Source: Candidatus Sumerlaeota bacterium (GTDB lineage Bacteria > Sumerlaeota > Sumerlaeia > UBA8349). Taken from it: DNA of 32,039 bases. The notes under the pieces were generated by a model. It saw only the letters and a list, made by a program, of their open reading frames with translations, did no database searches and was not told the origin of the DNA. The stretch lies in assembly GCA_016931035.1 (NCBI GenBank), contig JAFGFN010000019.1, positions 1 through 32,039 of the forward strand, in the 5' to 3' direction. Each line of letters opens with the position of its first letter. The stretch's first letter is position 1. A program made the translations under genes and the position numbers. Shown here one piece after another: positions 14,917 to 23,278 of this stretch.

Positions 14917-16173
14917 ATGCCGCTCATGACCTACAAAGCCCGCGCACTCGACGGCAAAGTCGTCGAAGGACGATTGCGGGCTCGCGACGAACACGAGGTG
15001 CGAATGCGCCTGAGCGAAAAGGGGATGGAGACGCTCTCCATCGCTTCTCTCTCGGACGCCGCCCCATCCGCCTCGGACTCCCCCGATCCGCAAGCGAGCG
15101 CCGCGCACCGCCCTCTCCCCCCCTCGGGGTCCCGCGCCTCGGCCGGCGAGATCCGGTCGATGACCGCCCAACTCGCCTTGATGCTCGAAACGGGGACTCC
15201 GTTGGCCGAATGCCTCCTGTCGCTCCAGGAGCAAACCGAAGGGACGGCCTTCGGCGACATGCTGGGGGAGATCCATCGTAGCGTCAGCGCCGGGAACGCG
15301 CTGTCTCGCGCCCTTTCCGACCACCCTCGGGTGTTCGACGAGTTCTACATCAGCGCCGTCAAAGCGGGAGAAACAAGCGGCAAACTGGCCGACGTGTTCG
15401 CCCGGATCGATTTGCACATGAGCAAGCGCGAGGAGCTCCTTTCTCGAATCCGCACGGCGCTCATTTATCCCATCATTCTCTCGTGCCTGGCAACCGGCGC
15501 CGTGATCTTCCTCGTGTCGTTCGTCCTGCCCAAGTTCGCCACCGTGTTCGGCAACAGCGGGGTGCAGCTGCCCGCCCCCACGCGCCTGCTCCTGTGGATG
15601 ACCCACGCCTTTCAGTTGTATTGGTATTGGCTTTTCCTCGGCGCGGGCACCTGTGTCGGGGGGGGCGTTTGGTTCTTCAGGAACCCGGCAGGTAGGCCGA
15701 TAAAGGACAGAGTGGCGCTCGGATTGCCTTTGCTGCGCTCTCTGGTCACCGCCACCCAAACGGCGGCGCTGCTCCGCGTACTGGGCACTCTGTTGAGCTC
15801 GGGCGTTCCGTTGGTCGACAGTCTGAGCGTGGCGCGCGATGCGTGCAGCAACATCTTCTTCAAGAAGGCGGTCGAGGAGGTTTCGAAGGGAATTCTTCGC
15901 GGCGAGGGACTGGCGAGCAACGTGTCGAAGAGCCCGCTCTTCTCGCCCTCGGTCAAGCGGATGATCGAGACCGGGGAACGCACCGGACGCCTGGCGTTCG
16001 TCACGTCCCGGATGGCGGACTATCTCGAAGAGATCGCTCAGCGCCAGATTCAGAGGATCAGCGCGCTTTTCGAGCCCGCCGTCATCGTCGTGATGGGCAT
16101 TATCATCGGTTTCATCGCCGTATCGCTGATGCTGCCGCTGTTCCGACTCAGTTCCGCGATGGCAGCGCGGTAG
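14917..16173 (+). CDS. gspF: GspF/PilC-type inner-membrane platform protein
   Basis: The polytopic platform that couples the ATPase to pseudopilin assembly. The 418-residue protein has an N-terminal segment (MTYKARALDGKVVEGRLRA) typical of GspF and two T2SSF helical-bundle domains (about 75-200 and 280-400). Membrane helices are near 185-210 (IYPIILSCLATGAVIFLVSFV), 228-248 and 385-415 (IVVMGIIIGFIAVSLMLPLF). The linker between the N-terminus and domain 1 is Ser/Pro-rich. A run of eight G at 15658-15665 encodes the VGGGV segment in the second helix; the frame is intact as given. ATG 14917 is taken as the start, although MTYKA at 14926 is equally good. Confidence 0.95.
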   Translation: MPLMTYKARALDGKVVEGRLRARDEHEVRMRLSEKGMETLSIASLSDAAPSASDSPDPQASAAHRPLPPSGSRASAGEIRSMTAQLALMLETGTPLAECLLSLQEQTEGTAFGDMLGEIHRSVSAGNALSRALSDHPRVFDEFYISAVKAGETSGKLADVFARIDLHMSKREELLSRIRTALIYPIILSCLATGAVIFLVSFVLPKFATVFGNSGVQLPAPTRLLLWMTHAFQLYWYWLFLGAGTCVGGGVWFFRNPAGRPIKDRVALGLPLLRSLVTATQTAALLRVLGTLLSSGVPLVDSLSVARDACSNIFFKKAVEEVSKGILRGEGLASNVSKSPLFSPSVKRMIETGERTGRLAFVTSRMADYLEEIAQRQIQRISALFEPAVIVVMGIIIGFIAVSLMLPLFRLSSAMAAR

Positions 16174-16210
16174 TCCGGCTCGAAAAAAGAGGCAAATCCG
16201 CCTACCCCAG

Positions 16211-16241
16211 GTCGGCCCGGAGGCCGACGAAACAAGGAGGT
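16211..16241 (+). promoter_or_regulatory. hairpin followed by an optimal ribosome binding site for the major pseudopilin
   Basis: GTCGGCC (16211-16217) and GGCCGAC (16222-16228) form a perfect 7-bp stem with a CGGA loop. AAGGAGGT, a full match to the anti-Shine-Dalgarno sequence, follows at 16234-16241, ten bases before the ATG. This is the strongest ribosome binding site in the operon. A stem just upstream would suit mRNA processing or 5'-end protection so that the major subunit is made in excess; this is inference. Confidence 0.5.
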
Positions 16242-16251
16242 ACAGGGAATC

Positions 16252-16770
16252 ATGAGAGGAAAAACCAGAAGAGGATTCACGCTCGTCGAGCTGATCATCG
16301 TCATCATCATTCTGGGCATCCTGGCCGCGTTGGCCATCCCGCAGTTCGTCAGTTCCACCTCGGACGCCCAAGAGGCGACCCTGAGGGGCGATCTGGCCGT
16401 CCTGCGCAACGCCATCAATCTCTATTATCATCAGCACGCGACGAACTACCCGGGCGCCAAGGACATCGGCGGCGACGGGTCGGACACCGCCGCGGACGAC
16501 AATCCCGCCGCCTTTGTCGCCCAGATGACGACCTTCACGAACCAGGCGGGCAAAACGAGCGCCAGTCTCGACCGGACGACCTACCCCTTCGGTCCGTATC
16601 TGATGAACGGCGTTCCCGCCAACCCGTTGGCCACGACGGGCGCCTCCACCGTGAGCGTGACGGACGACGCGGGTCCCTTGACGGCGGATGCCGAGCCGAC
16701 GACGGGCTGGAAGTACAGTAAGGTCACCGGCCAGATCATCGCCAACATCGCGGCCTACCAGAGCTGGTAG
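16252..16770 (+). CDS. gspG: GspG-like major pseudopilin
   Basis: The predicted main subunit of the pseudopilus. The 172-residue precursor has the class III signal MRGKTRRG, cut before FTLVELIIVIIILGILAA, with the required Glu at mature position 5. The C-terminal part matches GspG: an NPL-containing segment and GWKYSKVTGQIIAN, like the GW-Y-x-TGxIxAN ending of major pseudopilins. An insertion (a KDIGGDGSDTAADDNPAAF stretch) is Asp-rich. At 172 residues it is somewhat longer than the usual 135-150. It has the strongest ribosome binding site of the cluster and an upstream hairpin, consistent with high expression. Processing needs a prepilin peptidase, whose gene is not in the window. Confidence 0.93.
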   Translation: MRGKTRRGFTLVELIIVIIILGILAALAIPQFVSSTSDAQEATLRGDLAVLRNAINLYYHQHATNYPGAKDIGGDGSDTAADDNPAAFVAQMTTFTNQAGKTSASLDRTTYPFGPYLMNGVPANPLATTGASTVSVTDDAGPLTADAEPTTGWKYSKVTGQIIANIAAYQSW

Positions 16771-16808
16771 AAGGCCGTGAGTCGGACTTCCGGCCGGAGG
16801 GCGACGCC

Positions 16809-17366
16809 ATGGTATCGAGCGCTCGTCGATACAGCGGGTTCACGCTCATCGAGGCGGTCATCGTAGTGACGGTCTTGGCTATCCTTGGGCTGTTGGCCAT
16901 TCCCGTGATGGATTCCGCCCTGACCGAGGCGCGCCTATCGGCCGGAGTGGACGAGGTGACCGCCGCCGTCGAATTCGCCCAGATGTCGGCCCTTGGCGGG
17001 GGACGATCCTGCCGGGTCACGGTGGACGCGCCGACGGACTATCTGGAGGTCGAGCAATCCACCTGCGACGCCGACTTCCTAGGGGGCGGAGCCGAGATCC
17101 CGGCCGACGAGGCCGAGGCCGAGTCGTACGTCACGGCGCCGCACCTACTGCGATCGAACGGGTTGTACGAAGTCGCGTTCGCGAACGAATCGCATCTCGA
17201 GCAGGTGGACATCGTGGAGACGACTCTCGCATCGGGGGGCAATACGATCGTTTTCGACGCGCTCGGGATTCCTTCGACCGGGGGCGGCATCGTGCTCCGA
17301 TGCGGCGCGATGGAGGCCACGCTGAACATCGATGCATCGACCGGGAAAGTCGATCTGACTGAATGA
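16809..17366 (+). CDS. gspH: GspH-like minor pseudopilin
   Basis: The 185-residue precursor has a class III signal ending in YSG, cut before FTLIEAVIVVTVLAILGLLA, with Glu at position 5. The rest fits GspH/FimT-type minor pseudopilins in length and in having an early EVTAAVEFAQMSAL helix followed by a beta-rich half. GGAGG lies eight bases before ATG 16809. It follows the major pseudopilin by 38 bases. Minor pseudopilins prime assembly and sit at the tip. The H assignment rests on order and overall shape, and is less certain than the pseudopilin assignment itself. Confidence 0.85.
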   Translation: MVSSARRYSGFTLIEAVIVVTVLAILGLLAIPVMDSALTEARLSAGVDEVTAAVEFAQMSALGGGRSCRVTVDAPTDYLEVEQSTCDADFLGGGAEIPADEAEAESYVTAPHLLRSNGLYEVAFANESHLEQVDIVETTLASGGNTIVFDALGIPSTGGGIVLRCGAMEATLNIDASTGKVDLTE

Positions 17367-17394
17367 AACTCATACACAAGGGAGAAACAAGATC

Positions 17395-17514
17395 ATGGAA
17401 GCGACCCTCTACGGGCAGAACGTTCAAACGATAGTCTCTCTCGGAATCCTGATCGTCCTCTGGGCGATTTACAGGGAGGTCCGGAAAATTGTCGCCAAGG
17501 GTCAAAGCAGCTAG
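17395..17514 (+). CDS. 39-residue single-span membrane microprotein
   Basis: ATG 17395 to TAG 17512-17514, preceded by AAGGGAG about nine bases upstream. The product starts MEATLYGQNV, has one hydrophobic span (about residues 10-26, QTIVSLGILIVLWAIY) and ends in a basic tail with REVRK, AKGQSS. It lies between the GspH-like and GspI-like genes and overlaps the latter by 26 bases; the GspI ribosome binding site and TTG start are inside its last codons, so the two are probably translationally coupled. It has no prepilin cleavage site. It resembles nothing I can name; a small partner that stabilises pseudopilins or the platform is one possibility. A good ribosome binding site, sensible topology and tight fit in the operon support it as real. 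Confidence 0.7.
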   Translation: MEATLYGQNVQTIVSLGILIVLWAIYREVRKIVAKGQSS

Positions 17515-17962
17515 GGCCGTCGAGACGTCGGTCCGGCCCCGCTTCTCTTCGCGCTCCTTCTCAGACCGCTCGCCTCTCCCAAACGCCTCCGGCTTCACAC
17601 TCGTCGAGGCCCTCATCTCGTCGCTCGTTATGGCATTCGCCGCCATCGCCATGGCCGGCCTCTACTTCGCCGGTCTCCAGGCGTCGTCGGCGCAAACCGA
17701 AAGCGCTCAAATCGATTCTCTCCTGCGAAGCCGCATGGAGTATCTCCTCTCCGAAAAGATCGACTCGCCCAACCTGGCGGACGGGAACGAAGAAGTCACG
17801 ATTGACGGGAAAACGTATACGGTCTCCTGGACGGTCGTCGGCGTCGATCTCGACGACGACGGCCAGGTCGAAACCGACGCCAAACGCATCGAGGTCTCCG
17901 TCGCCGGTCGCTCGGCCACAACGCTCGTCGTAGATACGGGCGAAACTCTGGGAAAGATCTAG
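17489..17962 (+). CDS. gspI: GspI-like minor pseudopilin with TTG start and long leader
   Basis: The 157-residue precursor has the class III motif NASG, cut before FTLVEALISSLVMAFAAIAM, with Glu at position 5. The leader before the cut is about 34 residues and rich in Arg and Ser, much longer than the usual 6-10. The start TTG 17489 is supported by AGGGAGGT ending eight bases upstream, within the microprotein gene; no in-frame ATG precedes the motif. The body carries a DLDDDGQVETDAKRIEVSV segment, common in GspI/PilV-like proteins. The rare start and the overlap may keep its level low relative to the major subunit. Confidence 0.83.
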   Translation: MSPRVKAARAVETSVRPRFSSRSFSDRSPLPNASGFTLVEALISSLVMAFAAIAMAGLYFAGLQASSAQTESAQIDSLLRSRMEYLLSEKIDSPNLADGNEEVTIDGKTYTVSWTVVGVDLDDDGQVETDAKRIEVSVAGRSATTLVVDTGETLGKI

Positions 17963-17984
17963 CGTTCCCTGGCGAGGTCTAGAC

Positions 17985-18851
17985 ATGCACCGCCGCCGCG
18001 GCCTCACGCTCGTCGAACTCCTTATCTCGGCCACCATCGTCGGGTTGGTGGGAGGCCTGGCCGCCGTATCGCTCCACACCTGTCTCCAAGCGCACGCCGC
18101 CGCGTCGCGCCGAGCCGCCCTCCTCAACGAAGGGCTTCTCGCCATGACCCGGATGACCGTCCTGGCGCGAACCTCTACGTATCTTCTCGTTCCGAACGCC
18201 GAGACGCCCGAACGCAACGTCCTCGCCTTGTCGGGAACCGTGAACGACGACGACGATTTCTACTTCTCCGACCCCTTCTTCCCGCGTATCGACGAAGACC
18301 CGCCCGCCGACATGAACGCCGACGGTTCCGCGGGCATCGACGGGATCGACGACGACGGCGACGGCGTGACCGACGAAGGCGACGCCTCAGACGACGACGA
18401 GGACGGCCAAAGCGACGAAGACCCGATCGACGGCATCGACAACGACTCGGACGGCAACGTCGACGAGGACGGCGGCGCGGACTCCAACGCCGACGGCTCG
18501 GCGGGCTTCGCCGAGCTCGACGACGATGAAGACGGGACGGCGGACGAGGGAGACACCCAGGACGACGACGAGGACGGGACAGTGAACGAGGACCCTCTCA
18601 ACCCGGTCGTCTTTCGCACCGTCGGGGCGGGCGTTCTGCGCGAGTTCGCTCCTTCGGGTCCGGCCGAGGGCATCGTCCTCTCGGAACGCGTTTCAGAATT
18701 CACTGTCGTCTACGAGCCGCCCGACGAGACCCACAATCCGCGGATTCGGATCTCGTTGACGCTCACCGACGAAGCGGGCGAAACCCTGACGTTTTCGGAA
18801 TACGTCTTCCCGCGCAACATTGTTCAGAGAGTCGGCAAAAGGGTGCGATGA
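17985..18851 (+). CDS. gspJ: GspJ-like minor pseudopilin with duplicated Asp-rich insert
   Basis: The 288-residue precursor has the leader MHRRRG cut before LTLVELLISATIVGLVGGLA. The C-terminal 80 residues (a GILREF-like VLREF region, then ERVSEFTVVYEP and RIRISLTLTDEAGE) match the GspJ pattern. Between them, residues about 103-205 form a strongly acidic insert of DxDxDG-type loops such as DDDGDGVTDEGD and DNDSDGNVDEDGG, like thrombospondin type 3 or EF-hand calcium loops. The insert contains a 41-residue unit repeated after 57 residues (111-151 and 168-208). GspJ binds calcium in some systems, but not through such an insert. GCGAGGT precedes ATG 17985. The last four bases overlap the next gene (ATGA). 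Confidence 0.87.
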   Translation: MHRRRGLTLVELLISATIVGLVGGLAAVSLHTCLQAHAAASRRAALLNEGLLAMTRMTVLARTSTYLLVPNAETPERNVLALSGTVNDDDDFYFSDPFFPRIDEDPPADMNADGSAGIDGIDDDGDGVTDEGDASDDDEDGQSDEDPIDGIDNDSDGNVDEDGGADSNADGSAGFAELDDDEDGTADEGDTQDDDEDGTVNEDPLNPVVFRTVGAGVLREFAPSGPAEGIVLSERVSEFTVVYEPPDETHNPRIRISLTLTDEAGETLTFSEYVFPRNIVQRVGKRVR

Positions 18852-21766
18852 CGATGGCTCCGAGCCTCTTCTCAATGCCCGTTCTTTCCAGGCGTTTCGC
18901 GCCCCGCGCCCGCGTTCTTCGAAGACGCCGGGCGATGGCCTACGCGGCCGTGCTCGTTCTCATGACGATCATGACGGTCATGGGGATGGCGTTGCTGCTC
19001 CGCTCGCACACCCAGTCGATCGCCACGTTCGAGCGCACGGGGAAAGTCGCGGCGGAGTATCTGGCCGAGGCGGCGGCGAACCACGCCGCGTGGCTTGTTC
19101 TGCACGAGCAAACACCCGCGAGCGGCGACATCTACTACATGCACGATCTGGGCGAAGGGCGATACGGCTATCGTATCCAAATGCACAGCGACGGCGGTTT
19201 TGCCACCGTCAGCGCCGTGGGCGCCGTGGGCCAGCATCTCGCTCGCCAGAACTACGTTCTGTGTTTCGCTCCGGAAGAAACACAGGACGAGCCCCTCGGC
19301 CCGATTGTCGTCGCTTACGATACGAAGGTCGATTCCGCCGACGTGGAACCGAAGATCCGCGACTTCGACGATCCCGAGTGGGGAGACGAGTCCGGCTCGG
19401 TCGACGTCGGCGACGAAGAGGTGCACTGGGTCGAGCTCGAGGCCTGCCCGGTGCGCGACGAGATGGTCCTGGCCACGCTCGACGGCAACGACGACATCAA
19501 TCTGGGCGTTTGGGACGGCGAGTCTTGGGGGAACTCGATGGAATTCACTACAATGGCCGCCGACGAAGCCCCCTGTTTCGATGTCGCCTACGAAAGCCTG
19601 TCGGGCGACGCCGTGGTCCTGGGACGCGTCGGCTCCGGCTCCACCCCCAAGTACACGGTATGGGATGGAACCGCCTGGGTCCACGATCCTCCGATCAACG
19701 CCCCGGATCCCGGCAACGGCTCGATCACCACAATCCGCATGGCCTCCGATCCTTTCAGCGACGAGATTCTATCCGTCGTTCGCGGCTCGTCGCTCCGGAT
19801 CTCCGTTTTCCGATGGAATGGAGACTCGTTCTCCAATCTGGGGAGGATCGAGAGTCTCGCGGACCTCTGGGACTACCACGGAGTCGACCTGGCGTACGAA
19901 CAACAGTCCGGAGACGCCCTCGTCGTTTGGAGCCGGTTCCTGTCGGGAACGCCGAAATACCGCACCTGGAACGGGACCGCTCTGGGGTCGGAGAACAGTC
20001 TGTCGGGATTCGGTTGGACGCCGCGGGTCATTCGCTTGTCGGCCGATCCTCGAACCGACTGCGTACTGCTCGGAGCACTCGATCTTCTGAGAGATCTCTA
20101 CGTCGCCGTCTGGGACGGAGACTCCTGGATCGGTCCGCGCAGAATCGGAGACAACGTCGCGAACCTCGAACGGCCCTGTTTCGATGTGGCGTGGGAATCC
20201 TCGAGCGACGACGTCCTCGTCTCCTGGGGGCGGAGCGACACGAATCGCATCCGTGTCTTCCGGTGGACCAAGGGCACGTCTCTGGACAGCGGAACGGTCG
20301 AGAACGGGCCGGATTTCGGAGCCGAAGTCCAGACGGCGAGGATGCTTTCGCTCTCCGAGCCCGACAAAGTGATCTTGCTGGGCCATTCCGGAACCGGCGG
20401 CGCGTCGGATCTCAAGCACAGCCTCTGGACGGGGAGCGCTTTCGAGCAAGACCCGCCGACGCTTCTGGCAGACAATCTCTCGGCGCGCGGCAAGACCCCC
20501 TTCGCCCTGGTGGAGAGACTTCCGCGAATCTCGGCCTACGCCGTCTACGACACGAACGCGGACGCGGGAGACACCGTTCCGGGCTTCCTCCAGTATCGGA
20601 CCCTCGGGGAGTGGGCCGATCCGGTCGATACAATAGATGTAGGAGACAGTCAGGTCCGCTGGACGGATCTCCAGGCGTCGAGCCGCGGGAAGGAGCTGAT
20701 CCTCGGCACGCTCGACGGCGATCAGGACCTGAACCTCGTCGTCTGGAACGGAACGGAGTGGGGAACTCCCTGGGAGATGGTAGCGAATTCCAACAGCGAC
20801 ACCAAGTCCTTCGCCGTCGCCTACGAGAACGTCTCGGGCAGGGCCTTGGCCGTGTCCCGCTATGGAACGGGCACCGTTCTCAAGTACTCGGTGTGGGACG
20901 GAGAGGCGTGGTCTCCGACTCCGGCGGCCGACGCGTTCGACACGGGCGCCCCCGGCAGCAACAGAGACATCAAGTGGGTCGTGATGAAGAGCCGTCCGGA
21001 CACCAATGAGATTCTCGTCGCCGTCCTGGACAAGAACAAGGACATCTACCTTCAACGGTGGAACGGCAGCGGGTTCACGTCGCTTGGAAGACTCGATAAG
21101 TCGGCCACCGAGGAGACCTCGCAAGCCGTGGACATCGCATTCGAAAGCGACTCGAACGACGCGTTGATCGCCTGGGGCAGTCAGAACGACACCCGCTACT
21201 GCACGTGGGACGGCGCTGTCCTGACCGACGACGGAGAAATCCCGAACTACAGCGATCACGTGAAATGGATGCGCTTGGTCCCGGTCCCGGGCGGCAACCA
21301 GGTCTTCGCCGTCGGGCTCGACAAGGACAACGATCTCAACATCGCCTTGTGGAGCGGAACCGCCTGGGTCGATTCGCGCGAGATCTCCACGTCGGTGGGA
21401 GACGACGACCGTCCGAGTTTCGATGTGGCCTGGGACAACGCGGGCGGCGAAATCCTCGTGGCGTGGAACCCGGGAACGACCCGACTGGCCTCGTATGCCT
21501 GGACTCCCGGGACCGCTTTGTCGGCGGGGACGATCTCGACGACCGGTCCCAATTTCGGAGAGGAGCCGTCGACCGTGAGGTTGATGCCGCTGCCGGACGA
21601 GGGGGGCATTCTCGTCCTGGTGTGCACCCAGTCCGAGAACCTCTACGCCACGCTTTGGAACGACTCGTCGTGGGCCGTCGATCCACCTCTGCTCCAGGCC
21701 GGCGGACTTTCCGACGACTCGACATTGCCCTACGCCTTGGCCCCGAGAACGGGCAAACGCCCCTGA
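18848..21766 (+). CDS. PilX/GspK-like minor pilin fused to two tandem propeller-like domains
   Basis: The 972-residue protein starts at ATG 18848, overlapping the GspJ stop as ATGA. Its N-terminus is basic (RRR), then one hydrophobic helix (MAYAAVLVLMTIMTVMGMALLL) running into a helical TGKVAAEYLAEAAANHA stretch, the layout of PilX_N and GspK proteins that sit at the tip. There is no classical GFTLxE. From residue 153 to the end there are two similar halves, about 153-560 and 561-972, each opening with a Y-D-T-N/K, then a VDVGD/IDVGD and TLDGN/TLDGD block and ending in a DPP-L-A-L pattern. Each half holds repeated blades marked VWDGESW, VWDGTAW, VWNGTEW, VWDGEAW, LWSGTAW. Such repeats suggest beta-propellers. 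Adhesion or cargo binding is inferred; PilY1 of type IV pili also has a propeller but is a separate protein. Confidence 0.85.
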   Translation: MTMAPSLFSMPVLSRRFAPRARVLRRRRAMAYAAVLVLMTIMTVMGMALLLRSHTQSIATFERTGKVAAEYLAEAAANHAAWLVLHEQTPASGDIYYMHDLGEGRYGYRIQMHSDGGFATVSAVGAVGQHLARQNYVLCFAPEETQDEPLGPIVVAYDTKVDSADVEPKIRDFDDPEWGDESGSVDVGDEEVHWVELEACPVRDEMVLATLDGNDDINLGVWDGESWGNSMEFTTMAADEAPCFDVAYESLSGDAVVLGRVGSGSTPKYTVWDGTAWVHDPPINAPDPGNGSITTIRMASDPFSDEILSVVRGSSLRISVFRWNGDSFSNLGRIESLADLWDYHGVDLAYEQQSGDALVVWSRFLSGTPKYRTWNGTALGSENSLSGFGWTPRVIRLSADPRTDCVLLGALDLLRDLYVAVWDGDSWIGPRRIGDNVANLERPCFDVAWESSSDDVLVSWGRSDTNRIRVFRWTKGTSLDSGTVENGPDFGAEVQTARMLSLSEPDKVILLGHSGTGGASDLKHSLWTGSAFEQDPPTLLADNLSARGKTPFALVERLPRISAYAVYDTNADAGDTVPGFLQYRTLGEWADPVDTIDVGDSQVRWTDLQASSRGKELILGTLDGDQDLNLVVWNGTEWGTPWEMVANSNSDTKSFAVAYENVSGRALAVSRYGTGTVLKYSVWDGEAWSPTPAADAFDTGAPGSNRDIKWVVMKSRPDTNEILVAVLDKNKDIYLQRWNGSGFTSLGRLDKSATEETSQAVDIAFESDSNDALIAWGSQNDTRYCTWDGAVLTDDGEIPNYSDHVKWMRLVPVPGGNQVFAVGLDKDNDLNIALWSGTAWVDSREISTSVGDDDRPSFDVAWDNAGGEILVAWNPGTTRLASYAWTPGTALSAGTISTTGPNFGEEPSTVRLMPLPDEGGILVLVCTQSENLYATLWNDSSWAVDPPLLQAGGLSDDSTLPYALAPRTGKRP

Positions 21767-21808
21767 GGCGCGAACGCAGGAAAGAAACGACCTAAGATAG
21801 AGAAGCCC

Positions 21809-22921
21809 ATGCGATCGAAACGAACAACCCCCATCGGCCTCGACATCCGCGATTCGGAAGTCCATGCCGTTCAGTTCGAGGTCGCAGACGGCCGTCCCGC
21901 GTTGCGCGCCGCCGCCGTGTGGGCCGTTCCGCCCGCATCGGAGGCCGATGAACGCGCTCCGGCGCTCCTTGCGGCTCTCCGGTCCCTATCCCTCGACCGT
22001 CGGTTTGTCGGCCGCAAGGTCGTGAGCGCTCTGCCGGCGAATCAGGTCGACGTTCGCCCGTTGCGCCTGCGACCCGGCGTCACGCCCGAAGACGGCGCCG
22101 CCTTTCAGGAGAACCTGATTCTCGAGGCGCGCTCCTCGCTCCTCTACAGCCCCGAGGAGGCGTACATCGACTATGTTCCGCTGGGAACGACGATCGAGGA
22201 CGGACAGCAAAAGTACGCCGTCCTGCTTATCGCGGCCCGAAGAGAACACGTCAACAGGCATCTCGCCGTGCTCAGGGCGGCGCACCTCGACTGCGTTCAC
22301 ATCGAACCCGGAGCGCCCGCCGCCTTGCGCATGCTGCGCGACGGAGACGGAACCGTCGCCTTCCTGGACGTGGATGCCGACACCACCTCGATATCCGTGG
22401 GCAAGCAAGGAGGGGTTCTCTTCAGCCGAACCGTGAGCACGGGCACCCGAGGTATGATCCGCTCGTTGGCCCAGGCGCTCCGCATCTCCGAGAAAGAAGC
22501 GCTCCGGACTCTGAGAACGTACGGAACGGATCCCGAGGGCTCGACGGCTTACGATTTGGCGATGGCGGCGGAGACCGGGCTGCTGCCGCGAGAGTCTCTT
22601 CGAGCATTGCTTTTCTCGTTCGTCGGGCAGGCATTGGGCCGGATCGCCGAAGAGATTCGACGCTCTCTCGACTACTTCTCGCGACAGCGTCGAGGAGGCA
22701 GCATCGACAAGGCGTTTCTGGTCGGCGTCGAGATGCCCGCCGGCATGGCCGCCCACCTCGAAAAGGAGATCGGAACGAAGGTGATCGCCGGACCGGCTCT
22801 GGCACAGTCCTTGCAAATCGACCCCTCCGTTGGACTGGGTGGGCCAACTCCCTCACGAGATCCCATGCCCAACCTCCCATCTTTAGCCGCCATGGGGCTG
22901 GCCTTGAGAGAGGAGGTCTGA
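21809..22921 (+). CDS. pilM: PilM-type actin-like ATPase
   Basis: PilM is a cytoplasmic FtsA-like protein that binds the N-terminal tail of PilN and links the assembly ATPase to the inner-membrane complex; in type II secretion the same role is taken by the cytoplasmic part of GspL. The 370-residue protein shows the actin-like nucleotide fold: PIGLDIRDSEVHAVQFE at the start, the LDVDADTTSISVGKQGGVLFSRTV second phosphate region near 190-212, and the PilM-type PLRLRPGVTPED segment. The length fits. GAGAAG precedes ATG 21809. It lies 42 bases after the twin-propeller gene, but is separated from pilN by 428 bases, which is unusual because pilM and pilN normally touch. Confidence 0.9.
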   Translation: MRSKRTTPIGLDIRDSEVHAVQFEVADGRPALRAAAVWAVPPASEADERAPALLAALRSLSLDRRFVGRKVVSALPANQVDVRPLRLRPGVTPEDGAAFQENLILEARSSLLYSPEEAYIDYVPLGTTIEDGQQKYAVLLIAARREHVNRHLAVLRAAHLDCVHIEPGAPAALRMLRDGDGTVAFLDVDADTTSISVGKQGGVLFSRTVSTGTRGMIRSLAQALRISEKEALRTLRTYGTDPEGSTAYDLAMAAETGLLPRESLRALLFSFVGQALGRIAEEIRRSLDYFSRQRRGGSIDKAFLVGVEMPAGMAAHLEKEIGTKVIAGPALAQSLQIDPSVGLGGPTPSRDPMPNLPSLAAMGLALREEV

Positions 22922-23137
22922 GCATCGGGGCAAGGGTGGCATTCCGTGCAACTAGCCTTCTCTGAGTCCATTCCGCCCCCGGCTCGGACTTCCCGTGCGA
23001 TTCGCTCTCTCCCGGAACCCCCTCCGTTCCGCACAACCTCATTACTGGTGCCGTCTCTCGACACCTGCGCACTGCTCGGAATCGCCCAGAGCCCCGTTCC
23101 TGCTGGAGGGGGCGTGCGGGGGTATCCACATATCCAA

Positions 23138-23166
23138 TTGACAATACACGACTTACATAGACATTG
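23138..23166 (+). promoter_or_regulatory. candidate promoter for the pilN-secretin genes
   Basis: TTGACA at 23138-23143 is a full match to the -35 consensus and sits in an AT-rich patch (roughly 23121-23165), rare in this genome. The -10 is poor: GACATT with a 16-base spacer or ACATTG with 17. If used, the transcript would carry a leader of about 175 bases to pilN, including the hairpin at 23279-23316. Confidence 0.45.
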
Positions 23167-23278
23167 GGAGGCGGGACCTCGCGAGTGGCGCGGTATCCCG
23201 AGAGCCCTCGAGGTCCGATCTCCCGCCGTGGTCGGTATTCACATGCGGCGAGAGCGGACGAATGGCGGCAAGTGCGTC

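Noticed and set aside
15658..15665. Run of eight G inside gspF as a phase-variation site
   Set aside because: The frame is intact and the run encodes ordinary Gly codons in a membrane helix; a single G8 in a GC-rich gene is weak evidence.
12835..16437. A 1200-codon open frame on the minus strand
   Set aside because: It lies opposite STAS, GspE, GspF and the pseudopilin start, all of which have unambiguous motifs. Long antisense frames are expected from strong GC bias at third codon positions, and its product is Arg/Gly/His-rich without domains.
19769..21865. A 698-codon minus-strand open frame opposite the twin-propeller gene
   Set aside because: Antisense shadow; the plus-strand frame has clear internal repeats and a pilin-type N-terminus, the minus-strand one has neither.
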